From: Candidatus Methylomirabilota bacterium | GTDB taxonomy: Bacteria; Methylomirabilota; Methylomirabilia; Methylomirabilales; 2-02-FULL-66-22 | Length of the DNA: 64,000 nt | Direction of reading: 5' to 3' | Assembly: GCA_016209735.1 (NCBI GenBank) | Contig: JACQVN010000030.1 | Span: forward strand, 1-64,000 | Shown here: positions 20,829-31,424 of the stretch, piece by piece | How positions within the stretch are numbered: the stretch's first letter is position 1 | Layout: every line of letters starts with the position of its first letter | Translations under genes and position numbers: made by a program | Notes under the pieces: generated by a model | Database searches by the model: none | What the model saw: only the letters and a program-made list of their open reading frames with translations | What the model was told of the DNA's origin: nothing

Positions 20829-22211
20829 ATGGACCTGATGCAGGTCATCGATCAGATCGGACGGGAGAAGGGCATCGAGAAGGGAGTGCTCATCGATGCT
20901 GTGGGAGCGGCGATCCTCTCCGCCTCCAGGAAGAGCTTGCCCGCGGCACAGGCCGCCCTGGATCTCCGCGTGGATTTCGACGCCAAGACGTCCCAGTTCA
21001 TGCTCTACGCCGTCAAGAAGGTGGTGGACACAGTTGCCAACTCCAAGGTGGAAGTCGGCCTGGAGGAGGCGCAGCAGATCAACTCCAGCGTGCAGATCGG
21101 CGACGAGGTGCGATCTCCCGTTCCCGTGCCGGCCCAGAGCTTCGGTCGTATTGCCGCGCAGACCGCCAAGCAGGTGATCATTCAGCGGGTGCGCGAGGCC
21201 GAGCGGGACTCGGTGTACCAGATCTTCAAGGAGAAGGAAGGGGAGTTGGTGCACGGCTTGGTCCAGCGGGTCATCAAGGGCAGCGTGATCCTGAACATCG
21301 GGAAGGCGGAGGCGATTCTTCCCCAGCGGGAGCAGTTGCCGCGGGAGGAGTTCCGGGTGGGGGACCGCGTCCGGGCCTACATCCTGGACGTCAAGAAGAC
21401 GACCAAGGGCTCCCAAATTGTGGTGTCGCGCACCCACCCCGGGTTCCTGAAGCGGCTCTTCGAGCTGGAGGTGCCCGAGATCTACGAGGGGATCGTGGAG
21501 GTCCGGGCCGCCGCGCGGGAGGCGGGGGAGCGGGCGAAGATCGCGGTGGTCTCCAAGGACAGCAACGTGGACCCGGTGGGAGCGTGCGTGGGCTACCGGG
21601 GCGCGCGCGTGCAGTCTATCGTCCGGGAGCTGCAGGGGGAGAAGATCGACATCATCCCCTGGCGCGAGGAGCCGGCGTCCTTCGTCAAGGCGGCGCTGGC
21701 GCCGGCGGAGGTGCAGCGGGTCACGGCGGATTCGGAGACACGCACCCTGCGCGTGGTGGTGGCGGACGATCAGCTCTCCCTGGCCATCGGGAGGCGGGGA
21801 CAGAACGCCCGCCTGGCCGCCAAGCTGGTTGGCTGGAAGGTGGATATCAAGAGTACGGCGGAGCTGCAGCGCGAAGCCCAGGCGGCGTTCTCCGGTCTGC
21901 TGGGAGCGCAGGGTCGGGGGGAGATGCCCGCCCCCGAGGACCCCGAGGCGGCCATCCGTCGGCTGGTGGCCCTGCCGGGCGTGGGAGAGCGGCTGGCCGC
22001 CCGCCTGGTGGCGGCCGGCTATACCAGTCTGCGCCGCTTGGCCGACGCCGGCCTGGAGGCGCTGCAGGAGATCGACGGCATCGGGTTGAAGAGCGCGGAG
22101 CGGATCCAGTTCGCCGCGCGCGAGGCGCTGGCCGAGCTGGAGGCGGCCGAGGCGCCGCCGGCGGCGGGGACCCCGGGAGGCGAGGCCGACAGCGAGGCAG
22201 TGGAGGGCTGA
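20829..22211 (+). CDS. nusA: Transcription termination/antitermination factor NusA
   Basis: S1/KH domains; GACVGYRGARVQSIVRELQGEKIDII. Confidence 0.96.
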   Translation: MDLMQVIDQIGREKGIEKGVLIDAVGAAILSASRKSLPAAQAALDLRVDFDAKTSQFMLYAVKKVVDTVANSKVEVGLEEAQQINSSVQIGDEVRSPVPVPAQSFGRIAAQTAKQVIIQRVREAERDSVYQIFKEKEGELVHGLVQRVIKGSVILNIGKAEAILPQREQLPREEFRVGDRVRAYILDVKKTTKGSQIVVSRTHPGFLKRLFELEVPEIYEGIVEVRAAAREAGERAKIAVVSKDSNVDPVGACVGYRGARVQSIVRELQGEKIDIIPWREEPASFVKAALAPAEVQRVTADSETRTLRVVVADDQLSLAIGRRGQNARLAAKLVGWKVDIKSTAELQREAQAAFSGLLGAQGRGEMPAPEDPEAAIRRLVALPGVGERLAARLVAAGYTSLRRLADAGLEALQEIDGIGLKSAERIQFAAREALAELEAAEAPPAAGTPGGEADSEAVEG

Positions 22212-22217
22212 GTCCCC

Positions 22218-22532
22218 ATGGGGCGCCCGTCGCTTCGCACCTGTGTCGGCTGTCGGAGGCGCCGCGAGCGGCGGGAGCTGGTGCGACTTCATGCCGACGC
22301 TGACGGCCGGTTGACCATCAGCCGGCCGGGGGCGGCAGGACGGGGAGCGCACCTCTGCCCATGCCCCGACTGCCTCCAGAAGGCGCTGGCGGGAAAACGG
22401 TTCCCCCGCGCGCTGCGCCGGCCCGTGATCATCGCGGATCCCGCGGCGCTGGCGCCAGCGTTCTGCGGGGAGATTCAGCGACGCTTCCCGGCGAAGACGG
22501 GGCGCGAGGGTGACCAGGCGGCAGCCGGATAA
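22218..22532 (+). CDS. ylxR: YlxR (DUF448) RNA-binding protein
   Basis: [18 protein letters not shown]; between nusA and infB. Confidence 0.88.
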   Translation: MGRPSLRTCVGCRRRRERRELVRLHADADGRLTISRPGAAGRGAHLCPCPDCLQKALAGKRFPRALRRPVIIADPAALAPAFCGEIQRRFPAKTGREGDQAAAG

Positions 22533-22606
22533 AGGCGACGGACCGGAGCCCCGGTCCGAGGAGTCTCCGCTCGTGGAGCGGGGCAGTGGAGGATGGCAGC
22601 GTGGGT

Positions 22607-25300
22607 ATGGTGCGGGTATATGACTTGGCAACCGCGTTCCGTCTGACGACCAAGGAAGTCTTGGAGCGACTGAGCGCCGGCGGGGTCGAGGCCACCACCT
22701 TCGGCAGTTCGGTGGACGAGGTCAGGGCCCGGGAGGTTCTCAGCCAGCCGGTGGCCCGCATCCCGGCCCGGACCATGCGGCCTGGATCGGGCACGACCCC
22801 GGCGAAGCCCGCCCCCAAGCGCGCCGCCCGCCCCAAGACCAAGGCCGCCGCCGGAGAATCGCCGGAGGCTGCCCAGCCCGCTCCCCGGCGCCGGACGGCC
22901 ACCAAGGTCGGGGAAGAGGGCGAGGCAAAGCCCACCCCCAAGCCCCGGGCGCCGCGCAAGCGGGCCGCGGTCGTCGAGGCAAAGCCGCTCCTGGTCACCC
23001 TGGAGGCGCCGACGGTGGAGCCGGTCGCCGCGGCCCCGGTGCTGGAGCCGCCTCCTCTCCCCGCCGAGCCGCCGGCGACAGTTCCGGTTGTCCCCATCAA
23101 ACCGGCCGCGCCGCCACCGCTTTCGGTCGTCGAGCCGGTGGCACCCGCCGCAGCCCGCGAACCGGTGGTGTGGGGGGAAACCCCGTCTCCCCTCCCGGCG
23201 GAGGCGCCGCTGGTGGAGAAGCCGAGGCCGGTCACCCCGCCGCTCGAAGCGGCACCTCCCCCGCCCCGCCCCGCCCCGCCCCGCCCGGGAGCGCCGCGCA
23301 AGCCGGCCCCGCCAGTGGCCGAGGGGTGGCGGGCGGATCAGGAGCTTCCGCGGCCGGCGGTGGAGCCGCCGCGGCCAGTGGTGGCCGAAGGGCAGGCGCC
23401 GGACCTGGGCGCCCTGGAATCCGCTGCGCCCAGCTTCCTGGCTCCCGAGCCCGAGGTGGCGGCCCCCAGCGAGGTGAAGGCGCCCGCCAGGGCCCCCGCT
23501 CCTCCGCCCCCCCCGAAGCCGGCGCCTCCGGCCCCCCCGGCCCCCAAGATTCTGAAGGTGGGCGAGGCCTTGACCCCGAAGGCGCTGGCGGAGCGCATGT
23601 CGGCGGCGACCAGCGACGTGATCAAGCGCTTGATCAAGCTGGGGGTGCTGGCCACCATCAACACCCCCATCGATCTGGAGACCGTTGGAAAGGTGGCGCA
23701 GCAGTTCGGGTACAGCGTGGAACAGGCGTCGCCCGAGGAGATGGTGGCCGAGATCACAGAGGTCGAGGATCCCAGGCTGGTCCGGCCGCGGGCCCCGGTG
23801 GTGACGGTCATGGGGCACGTCGACCACGGCAAGACCTCGCTCCTGGATGCCATCCGGCACACCAACGTGATCGCCACCGAGGCGGGGGGCATCACCCAAC
23901 ACATCGGTGCCTACGAGGTCGAGGTTCCGGGGCATGCCGTGGACCGGGTGGTGTTCCTGGATACGCCGGGCCACGAGGCCTTCACGGCCATGCGGGCCCG
24001 TGGGGCACAGGCCACGGACATCGTGGTCCTGGTGGTGGCGGCGGACGACGGCGTGATGCCGCAGACTATCGAGGCCATCAACCATGCCAAGGATGCCAAG
24101 GTGCCCATCCTGGTGGCCATCAACAAGATCGACAAGGCCGATGCCGACCCCAACCGGATCAAGCAGCAGCTCGCCGAGTACAACCTGGTGCCCGAGGAGT
24201 GGGGCGGCGAGACGATCTTCGTGGCGGTCTCGGCCAAGCGGCGGGAGGGGATCGAGAATCTCCTGGACAACCTGCTGGTCCTGGCCGAGGTGCAGGAGCT
24301 GAAGGCGAACCCGGACAAGCCGGCCCGCGGCCTGGTGGTGGAGGCCGAGCTGGACAAGGGGCGGGGGCCGGTGGCCACCGTGCTGGTGCAGGCCGGCAGC
24401 CTGCGGGTGGGGGACGTCATCGTGGCCGGATTCCATCACGGACGCGTGCGCGCCATGGTGAACGACAAGGGTCGGAAGATCGGCCTTGCCGGGCCGGCCA
24501 CTCCCGTGGAGATTCTCGGGCTCTCCGGGGTGCCGCTGGCCGGCGACACCTTCGCCGCCGTGGGCGACGAGCGGAAGGCGCGCCAGATCGCCCTGGCGCG
24601 CCAGGAAAAGCATCGCCAGGAGACCATGGTCAGCCAGCCCCGCACCACCCTGGATGCCTTGCACCAGCAGATCCAGCAGGGGGAGGTGAAGGATCTCCGC
24701 ATGATCCTCAAGGGAGATGTCCAGGGGTCGGTGGAGCCCCTGCGCGACTCCCTGGAGCGCCTGGGCACCGAGCAGGTCAAGGTCCGGGTGATCCACAGCT
24801 CGGTGGGGGCCATCACCGAGAGCGACATCATGCTGGCCTCCGCCTCCAATGCCATCATCGTGGGCTTCAACGTCCGCCCGGAGCCCAAGGCACAGCGACT
24901 GGCCGAACAGGAGCGGGTAGACGTGCGCCTCTACACGGTCATCTACGACGCCATCAAGGAGGTTCGCGCCGCCATGGAGGGGCTGTTGGAGCCCCAGTTG
25001 ATCGAGCGCCCGCTGGGCCGCGTGGAGGTGCGCCAGGCCTTCAACATCTCGAAGGTCGGCACCATCGCCGGCTCCTTTGTGGTGGACGGCAAGGTGACGC
25101 GGGACGCCTCGGTGCGCCTGGTGCGAGACGGGCGGGTCATCTTCACCGGCAAGATCGCCTCCCTGCGCCGCTTCAAGGACGACGTGCGCGAGGTGCAGAG
25201 CGGCCTGGAATGCGGCATCGGGCTCGTGAACTACAACGACATTCACCAGGGCGACATCCTGGAAGCCTACGAGGTCGAGGAGGTCGCCCCCAAGCTCTGA
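22607..25300 (+). CDS. infB: Translation initiation factor IF-2
   Basis: [19 protein letters not shown]; Pro/Ala-rich N-domain. Confidence 0.97.
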   Translation: MVRVYDLATAFRLTTKEVLERLSAGGVEATTFGSSVDEVRAREVLSQPVARIPARTMRPGSGTTPAKPAPKRAARPKTKAAAGESPEAAQPAPRRRTATKVGEEGEAKPTPKPRAPRKRAAVVEAKPLLVTLEAPTVEPVAAAPVLEPPPLPAEPPATVPVVPIKPAAPPPLSVVEPVAPAAAREPVVWGETPSPLPAEAPLVEKPRPVTPPLEAAPPPPRPAPPRPGAPRKPAPPVAEGWRADQELPRPAVEPPRPVVAEGQAPDLGALESAAPSFLAPEPEVAAPSEVKAPARAPAPPPPPKPAPPAPPAPKILKVGEALTPKALAERMSAATSDVIKRLIKLGVLATINTPIDLETVGKVAQQFGYSVEQASPEEMVAEITEVEDPRLVRPRAPVVTVMGHVDHGKTSLLDAIRHTNVIATEAGGITQHIGAYEVEVPGHAVDRVVFLDTPGHEAFTAMRARGAQATDIVVLVVAADDGVMPQTIEAINHAKDAKVPILVAINKIDKADADPNRIKQQLAEYNLVPEEWGGETIFVAVSAKRREGIENLLDNLLVLAEVQELKANPDKPARGLVVEAELDKGRGPVATVLVQAGSLRVGDVIVAGFHHGRVRAMVNDKGRKIGLAGPATPVEILGLSGVPLAGDTFAAVGDERKARQIALARQEKHRQETMVSQPRTTLDALHQQIQQGEVKDLRMILKGDVQGSVEPLRDSLERLGTEQVKVRVIHSSVGAITESDIMLASASNAIIVGFNVRPEPKAQRLAEQERVDVRLYTVIYDAIKEVRAAMEGLLEPQLIERPLGRVEVRQAFNISKVGTIAGSFVVDGKVTRDASVRLVRDGRVIFTGKIASLRRFKDDVREVQSGLECGIGLVNYNDIHQGDILEAYEVEEVAPKL

Positions 25301-25336
25301 AGCAATGACCCATGAATCAAGGATCAATGACCAATG

Positions 25337-25362
25337 GGTTCTTGCGCTGGCGCACAGGAACC
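25337..25362. repeat. Interspersed palindrome ggttcttgcgctggcgcacaggaacc
   Basis: Degenerate copy of the GGTTYTTGCGC family. Confidence 0.7.
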
Positions 25363-25554
25363 ATACTTGAAACACAGCAGAGAACCTCTGGGGGATTGGC
25401 CGGAAGTGAACACGGACCACCCCAGGAGGAGGTCACCCCGAGGGTTACGCGTGATGGGACACGACCCGAATCGCCGGGGGTCGCCTCCCAGTATACGTTC
25501 CCTTGATGAGACTGCCCGGAAGCCCCGCGCAAAAATTCTTTGCACTACCAGTTT

Positions 25555-25579
25555 GGTTTTTGCGTACAGCGCAAAAACC
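25555..25579. repeat. Interspersed palindrome ggtttttgcgtacagcgcaaaaacc
   Basis: Copy of the GGTTYTTGCGC family, 17 bp upstream of the DUF503 ATG. Confidence 0.8.
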
Positions 25580-25596
25580 AGGGCGGAGCCAGCGGG

Positions 25597-25884
25597 ATGA
25601 CGGTTGGGAGCGCCAAGATCGAGCTGCACATTCCCGCCAGCGGCTCGCTCAAGGACAAGCGGCGGGTGGTGAAGAGCCTGAAGGACCGGCTGCTGGCGCG
25701 CTTCGCCGTGGCCGTGGCCGAGGTGGACCACCTGGACGAGTGGCAGCGGGCCACCCTGGGGGTCGCCTGTGTGAGCAACGACGCCCGGCTGGTGGACGCC
25801 ATCCTCTCCAAGATCGTGGCCTGGATCGAGGGGAGCGCGGACGTCTTGGTCATCGACGTGGACATCGAGCTGGTGACGCACTGA
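25597..25884 (+). CDS. DUF503 family protein (YlxP-like)
   Basis: IELHIPASGSLKDKRRVVKSLKDRLLARFAVAVAEVD; infB-rbfA context. Confidence 0.9.
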   Translation: MTVGSAKIELHIPASGSLKDKRRVVKSLKDRLLARFAVAVAEVDHLDEWQRATLGVACVSNDARLVDAILSKIVAWIEGSADVLVIDVDIELVTH

Positions 25885-25936
25885 GGCCGCCCTGCGTCCG
25901 CTTCCCCGCAGGGCCCCGCCGCGCGGACCATGTGCC

Positions 25937-26302
25937 ATGCCCCAACCCTTCAAGCGTGCCGACCGCGTCGGCGAGCAGATTCAGCGCGCCCTGAGCGAGC
26001 TTTTGCGGCGTGAGGTCAAGGATCCCCGCGTGGGCGGTGTGGTGGTCACCGTCGTCCGGGTGAGCGCCGACCTCCGTCACGCCCACGTGCGCTTCACCTG
26101 CGGGTCGGACCAGGCGCGCCAGGCGGAGGCGCTGGCAGGGCTTTTGTCTGCCGCCGGCTACCTGCGCGGGCGGTTGGGGCGCAGCCTCCACCTGCGCTAC
26201 GCCCCGGACCTCAGCTTCGCGCTCGACGACTCGGTGGACTACAGCCTGCGTATCGCGGCCCTGCTGAAGCAGGTGGGCCAGCCGGAGGCCGAGGGTGACT
26301 GA
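25937..26302 (+). CDS. rbfA: Ribosome-binding factor A
   Basis: RADRVGEQIQRALSELLRREVKDPRV. Confidence 0.94.
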   Translation: MPQPFKRADRVGEQIQRALSELLRREVKDPRVGGVVVTVVRVSADLRHAHVRFTCGSDQARQAEALAGLLSAAGYLRGRLGRSLHLRYAPDLSFALDDSVDYSLRIAALLKQVGQPEAEGD

Positions 26303-27281
26303 TCTGGAGGGAGTGATCGCCGCCCTCCGGGCCGCACCCTCGGTCGCGGTCCTGGCCCACGTCAATCCTGAAGGGGACGCCATCGGCTCGCTGCTGGGCG
26401 CTGTGCTGGCCTTGCGGGCGGCGGGCAAAGCCGCGCACGGCTACCTGGCGGATTCCTTGCCGCCGAATCTGCGGCAGTTGCCGGGCGCGGGGGAGCTCCG
26501 GCGCCAGGTGCCCATCGGTCCTCCGTATCCGTGCTATCTGGTCCTGGACACGGCCGACCTGGCCCGCACCGGGGGGCTCCTGCGCTCCCGTCCGGCCGCC
26601 TCGGTGGTGGTGAACGTGGACCACCACCCCGACAACAGCCGCTTCGGGGACGCGAACTGGGTGGAGCCGACGGCCTCTTCGGCAGGCGAGATGGTCCTCC
26701 GTCTGCTGGAGACAGCCGGCTTCCCGCTGCCGCCTCCTGCGGCGGCGAATCTGTATGCGGCCATCTTGACCGACACCGGGTCGTTCCGCCACGGCAACAC
26801 GTCCCCGGCTGCCCTGCGCGCCGCCGCCAGGCTGGTGGAGGCGGGGGCCGATCCTGCGGTCATGGCCGAGGGACTCTTCGGGCAGCGGCAACTTCGCGAG
26901 TGGCGGCTGCTGGCGGCGGCGCTGGCCACCCTGGAGGTGAGCGCGGATGGCCGAGCGGCCTGGATCGAGGTGACGGCCGAGGCGCAGGAGCGCGCCGGGG
27001 CCGGGCTGGAGGACACCGAGGAGATTGTCGACTATCCCCGTACGCTGGCCGGCGTCTTGGTGGCCGTGGCCTTCAAGGAGGTCGGGCCTGGGGAGGTCAG
27101 GGTGAGCTTCCGCTCGCGCGGCACGCTGGACGTGCGAGCCGTGGCGACCTCCCTGGGGGGCGGGGGGCACCGAAACGCCGCCGCCTGTACCCTGTGGACG
27201 GACCTGGGGGCGGCAAAGGCGGCCGTCCTGCCTGCGGTAATGCGACTCCTGGCGACGAGCCTCGAGGGCAGGGAAGACTAG
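26295..27281 (+). CDS. DHH/DHHA1 phosphoesterase, NrnA-like
   Basis: AHVNPEGDAIGS, NVDHHPDN, ILTDTGSFRHGNT, GGGGHRNAA. Confidence 0.9.
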   Translation: MTDLEGVIAALRAAPSVAVLAHVNPEGDAIGSLLGAVLALRAAGKAAHGYLADSLPPNLRQLPGAGELRRQVPIGPPYPCYLVLDTADLARTGGLLRSRPAASVVVNVDHHPDNSRFGDANWVEPTASSAGEMVLRLLETAGFPLPPPAAANLYAAILTDTGSFRHGNTSPAALRAAARLVEAGADPAVMAEGLFGQRQLREWRLLAAALATLEVSADGRAAWIEVTAEAQERAGAGLEDTEEIVDYPRTLAGVLVAVAFKEVGPGEVRVSFRSRGTLDVRAVATSLGGGGHRNAAACTLWTDLGAAKAAVLPAVMRLLATSLEGRED

Positions 27282-27310
27282 CGTCCTGGGGGGCGGCGGC
27301 GACCGAGGCC

Positions 27311-28264
27311 ATGCGCATTCGACCGGAAGTGCACGGGGTCCTGAACATGAACAAGCCGGCGGGGATGACCTCCCACGACGTGGTGGACGTCGTCCGCCGG
27401 ATTCTGGGCCTGCAGCGCGTGGGGCACACCGGCACACTGGATCCCCAGGCGACGGGTGTGCTGCCTCTGTGCGTCGGGCGGGCCACCCGCATCGCGCAAT
27501 TCCTGACCCAGGCCGACAAAGAGTACCAGATGACGCTCCGGCTGGGGATCACCACGGATACGCTGGACGCGGCGGGCCGGGAGACGGGCCGCCAGCCGGT
27601 GGAGGTGAGCCGGGAGGCCGTGGAGGCCCTCCTGCCCCGCTTCGTGGGGGAGATCCAGCAAGTGCCCCCCCTCTATTCGGCCAAGAAGGTCCGCGGCGAA
27701 AGGCTCTACCGGCTGGCCCGCCGGGGGGAGGACGTGCCCCGCGACCCGGTCAAGGTCCGGGTGCACAGCCTGACCATGCTGGAGTTTCTCCCCCCCCTGG
27801 TGCGGCTGCAGGTGGCCTGTTCCAAGGGGACCTACGCGCGAACACTCTGCGACGACCTGGGACGGGCCCTCGGCTGCGGCGGCCACCTGCAGGATCTGGT
27901 GCGCATACGCTCCGGTCGCTTCACCCTGGAGTCTGCCGTCAGCCCGGAGGCGCTGGAGGCATGCGTCCGCGAGGGACGGCTTGGGGAGGCCCTCATCCCC
28001 ATGGCGGAGGCCTTGGCCCACCTGCCGGCCGTGCGCCTGGCCCCGGAGGCGGCGGCGAGGCTGCTTCACGGCGGCGCCGTGGCGGTGGGAATGGTGGCGC
28101 AGTTTCCGGGGGACCTTCCGGTGGGAAGCCTGGTGCGGGTGCTGGGGTACCGGCGGCAGCTCCTCTCGGTCGCAGAAACCACCGTGGCGTCGGCGGACTT
28201 CGCCGCGTGCGAGGCCACGCGGGTGGTCCTGCGCCCGGTCCGCGTGTTCGCCGGGTCCGCCTGA
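27311..28264 (+). CDS. truB: tRNA pseudouridine(55) synthase TruB
   Basis: GVLNMNKPAGMTSHDVV; GHTGTLDPQATGVLPLC. Confidence 0.96.
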   Translation: MRIRPEVHGVLNMNKPAGMTSHDVVDVVRRILGLQRVGHTGTLDPQATGVLPLCVGRATRIAQFLTQADKEYQMTLRLGITTDTLDAAGRETGRQPVEVSREAVEALLPRFVGEIQQVPPLYSAKKVRGERLYRLARRGEDVPRDPVKVRVHSLTMLEFLPPLVRLQVACSKGTYARTLCDDLGRALGCGGHLQDLVRIRSGRFTLESAVSPEALEACVREGRLGEALIPMAEALAHLPAVRLAPEAAARLLHGGAVAVGMVAQFPGDLPVGSLVRVLGYRRQLLSVAETTVASADFAACEATRVVLRPVRVFAGSA

Positions 28265-28276
28265 GGTGTTGCGGCC

Positions 28277-29245
28277 ATGCAGGTGATCCGCGCCGCGCGT
28301 CCCGAGGAGTTCGCCTGGAGTCTTGTGCGCCCCGTGGTGGCCATCGGGACCATGGATGGGGTGCACCTTGGACACCAGGCGGTCCTGGCGAGCGCCCGGG
28401 AGCTGGCGGCGGCGCTCCACGGAACGGCGGCCGTTCTCACTTTTGCCCAGCATCCGCTGGAGGTGGTCCGGCCGGCGGAGGCGCCGGCGGTCATCACGCC
28501 GCTTCCGTTGAAGCTCCTGCTCCTGGAAGGCTGCGGGATGGAGGCGGCGCTCGCCATCGAGTTCTCCGCGGCCATGGCGGCCGTGGAGGCGGAGGCGTTC
28601 GTCAGCGACATCTTGTTCAAACGCCTGGGGGTAGCCGGTCTCGCCGTGGGCCACGATTTCGGCTTTGGCCGCGGTCGCCGCGGGACGGTGACACTCTTGA
28701 CCTCCATGGCGGCGAGCGCGGGGGTGAGCCTGGTCGTGGTGCCGCCCGTCCGGCTCGGCGAGCAGGTGGTATCCAGCCGCCATGTCCGGGGCCTCCTGGC
28801 GGCGGGACAGGTCGCCGAGGCCCGTCGCTTCTTGGGCCGGCCCTTCGCCGTGTTGGGCCAGGGGCAGCCCGGGGCGGGGCGGGGCCGGGGCCTGGGCTTT
28901 CCCACCGCCAACCTGGCGCTCCTGGGCCGACCGGTCCTCAAGGACGGGGTGTACGCGGGGCGGGTCCTGGTGCGTGGCGAGTATCGGGACGCCGTGATGA
29001 ACCTGGGGGTGGCGCCCACCTTTGGGGCGGGGGCGCGCCGGCTGGAGATCCACATCGCCGGATGGGCGGCTCCCCTGTACGGAGAGCGGCTGGTCGTCTA
29101 CATCCTGGAGCGGCTGCGGGACGAAGCGCGCTTCCCCGATGCTGCAGCCCTGAAAAGCCAACTGGAACGCGATCTGGCTGCGGCAGAGGCCGTCTGGGAG
29201 GCCGCGCGCGGGCTTCCCTGGCCAGAATGGACTTTACAGGCTTAG
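28277..29245 (+). CDS. ribF: Bifunctional riboflavin kinase/FMN adenylyltransferase; last codons supplied by the integrated element
   Basis: GTMDGVHLGHQAVL; GRGLGFPTANLAL; C-terminus ...EWTLQA*. Confidence 0.95.
   Translation: MQVIRAARPEEFAWSLVRPVVAIGTMDGVHLGHQAVLASARELAAALHGTAAVLTFAQHPLEVVRPAEAPAVITPLPLKLLLLEGCGMEAALAIEFSAAMAAVEAEAFVSDILFKRLGVAGLAVGHDFGFGRGRRGTVTLLTSMAASAGVSLVVVPPVRLGEQVVSSRHVRGLLAAGQVAEARRFLGRPFAVLGQGQPGAGRGRGLGFPTANLALLGRPVLKDGVYAGRVLVRGEYRDAVMNLGVAPTFGAGARRLEIHIAGWAAPLYGERLVVYILERLRDEARFPDAAALKSQLERDLAAAEAVWEAARGLPWPEWTLQA
29223..29240. repeat. attL core: 18-bp direct repeat cagaatggactttacagg
   Basis: Identical 18-mer at 43953-43970; next to the integrase 3' end. Confidence 0.9.
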
Positions 29246-30406
29246 CGGGAAATCACGGACTTCGCTGCGGCCACTTGCGCGGGAGTTGCGTCCACTTGCA
29301 CCGGCCGGGCGAGGATTTCGCCAATCACGTCCGCCGCCGCCCGCCCGGTCCCCGGCACAGCATGGCAATACGTGTTGATCGTCGTCGAGATGTCCTTGTG
29401 CCCCAACTGCCGACTGACGGTCAGGATGTCTACGCCCGCCCGAATCGCCAAGGTCGCGTAGGTGTGGCGGAGAATGTGCGGGTGAATGCGCCGCACCCCC
29501 GCTGCCGCCAGCGCCCGCCAGAGGGCCTCCCGCACGGGTGATTCGGTAAGGGGTCTGCCGTTGATGTCGCCGGGGAAGAGCCAGCGCGCCTCCGTCCCCC
29601 GCACGGCCGCCTCAGCTTGCACAATCTGCGCCTGCTTCACCAAGAGCGCCATCACCGCTTCCGGCACGGCCACGGCCCGCCCTTCCCCATTCTTCGGTGA
29701 GGAGATTTTCCCGCCGCGCCCCACCTCCCGGACCACAAGCACTTTCAAGCTCGTCTGATCGAGGTCGCCCGGTTGCAAAGCCAGGCCTTCGCCGATCCGC
29801 ACCCCCGTCGCCGCCAGCGCAACGAATACCGGGAAGAACCGGGGGCACACCCGCTCGGCCGCCGAAAGCGTCCGGTTGAGTTCCTCGCCGCTGAGGAAAT
29901 CCACCTTCCGAATCTCGCCGTCTCGCCGCCCAAGACGCCCCGCGATCCGAAGGGATGGGTCCTTTACCAGGTAGTCTTCCATCACCGGCCGTTGCGCGAT
30001 GCTGCGCAGGACCCCGCGATAATTGGCGAGGGTCTTTCGATCAAGCCCGCTCTCGCGTTGCCGCACCCACCAATCTTCGATTTGGCCCGCCGTCCGGGCC
30101 GTGATGTAGCTCCCCGAAGGCCGGGAGGATCTTGCTCCTGACGATGCCCTCATAGTTCCGCACGGTTCCGGCCTTCCAGGTTGGCGCGTTCGCCCTTAAC
30201 CATTGCTCTGCCACAGCCTTGACGGTCGGCACGGGGGTCTCGGACTCGAAACACTTCAGGTCCCCCAGCGTCAGCTTGGCCTGAATCGTCTGCGCCACAG
30301 CGAGGGCCGCCTTCTTGTGGCCCACGCGCTTGGCCTTCCGCTTGCTTTGGTGATTGATGAACACCCACCAGGCGCCGTCTTTCTCCCGAACCGTGACACC
30401 CGTCAC
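29242..30406 (-). pseudogene. int: Tyrosine recombinase split by a +1 frameshift near 30112-30115 (N-part ORF 30041-30406, GTG start; C-part ORF 29242-~30115)
   Basis: N-part SAM-like core-binding ...RSKILPAFG; C-part ITARTAGQIEDWW... with HILRHT, LGHKDISTTINTYCH catalytic motifs; parts join at a GGGG run. Confidence 0.85.
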
Positions 30407-30609
30407 GCACCTCCTTTTCGGGGCCTTGCGCGGGCCGGCTTCGCCAGGTACTCCTCCAGCGCATTCAGCATGACCGTGCGGAGGTCGCCTTCCTCGATTG
30501 CCCGCACCTTGGCCGCCTTCCACAATTCCTCCGGCATCAGGAGCGTCGTGCGAATCATGGTGGCGGATTCACCTCCCTTCGTCCCGACCATTCGGCGTCG
30601 CGGAGACAT
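30403..30609 (-). CDS. Ribbon-helix-helix type DNA-binding protein
   Basis: MIRTTLLMPEELWKAAKVRAIEEGDLRTVMLNALEEYL; stop overlaps integrase GTG start (GTGA). Confidence 0.65.
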   Translation of the reverse strand: MSPRRRMVGTKGGESATMIRTTLLMPEELWKAAKVRAIEEGDLRTVMLNALEEYLAKPARARPRKGGA

Positions 30610-30859
30610 CGCGTTCCTCCTTGTGGGGGAGTTGATGTGTTGCACCGATACACTAAAACTCTGCTACACTAATGTCAAGTGGGAATCGACGGACGAACAC
30701 TGAAATCGTGTGAGTGTTTCCGTGGTACGGGCTCCCCACGCCCGCTTGCTCGCCATCCGCCCCTGGGCCTCACGGTACACCGCTCGCAGAGTTCTCTTGC
30801 GGGTGAGGCCGGTGGCTTGTAGGATAACACTTACCGAAAGGGCGGACCGGGAAGGTGCT

Positions 30860-31108
30860 ATGGGTGCACAAACCGTGAGGGGCATGCGGGTGAAATACGA
30901 TGTCGGGAATGACGTACTGTACTGCTTCTTCGGGGAGCCCGAGGAAGCCGTGTCCTTCGAAGTGGCGGACGGCGTCCTGCTGCGCGTGGACCCGAACGAC
31001 GAGACCCGCGTGGTGGGCTTCACCGTCCTGGACCTCCGGCGCCGTTCCCTGGAGCAGCAAGGCTTCGATATCCCCTTCGAGACGGAGAATCTGAAAAGCG
31101 TGGCCTGA
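30860..31108 (+). CDS. DUF2283 (YuzE-like) protein
   Basis: MRVKYDVGNDVLYCFFGEPEEAVSFEVADGVLLRVDPNDETRVVGFTVLDLRR. Confidence 0.7.
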   Translation: MGAQTVRGMRVKYDVGNDVLYCFFGEPEEAVSFEVADGVLLRVDPNDETRVVGFTVLDLRRRSLEQQGFDIPFETENLKSVA

Positions 31109-31141
31109 GGCCGTCCGTTGACGGGAGAGAGGGGACCGACG

Positions 31142-31417
31142 ATGTTGACGCAGGCCATCGCCCAGAAACTCGACATGCCGCCCGAAGCCTTGGAGAAGGC
31201 CTCCTTGCGGGCGTTCCTGGAGGCTCGCCGTCGCGAGACCGAGGCGCAGCTCTTCCTCCTGGCCAAGAAACACGGCGTCCAGACCGTCCAGGAGTTCGAT
31301 GCCGCCGTCCAGGCGGGACGCATCCGCGAGGAAGATGGCTTCGAGGACTTCTTGGTTTTTGACCGGCTGGAAGCGGACCGGGAGAAGATTCTCGAAGCAC
31401 TCCAGAGCCTCCCGTGA
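31142..31417 (+). CDS. Small acidic helical protein, candidate antitoxin partner
   Basis: MLTQAIAQKLDMPPEALEKASLRAFLEARRRETEAQLFLLAKKHGVQTVQEFDAAVQAGRIREEDGFEDFLVFDRLEADREKI; adjacent to DUF2283. Confidence 0.55.
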   Translation: MLTQAIAQKLDMPPEALEKASLRAFLEARRRETEAQLFLLAKKHGVQTVQEFDAAVQAGRIREEDGFEDFLVFDRLEADREKILEALQSLP

Positions 31418-31424
31418 CGCGCCT

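Noticed and set aside
22475-25420. 981-aa minus-strand ORF
   Set aside because: Antisense shadow of infB
26531-28264. 577-aa plus-strand ORF spanning nrnA in another frame
   Set aside because: Only its 3' part in frame with truB is genuine; the upstream part is an out-of-frame read of nrnA
29223-29300. tRNA gene as integration target
   Set aside because: No tRNA-like cloverleaf at either att boundary; the core is coding sequence of ribF
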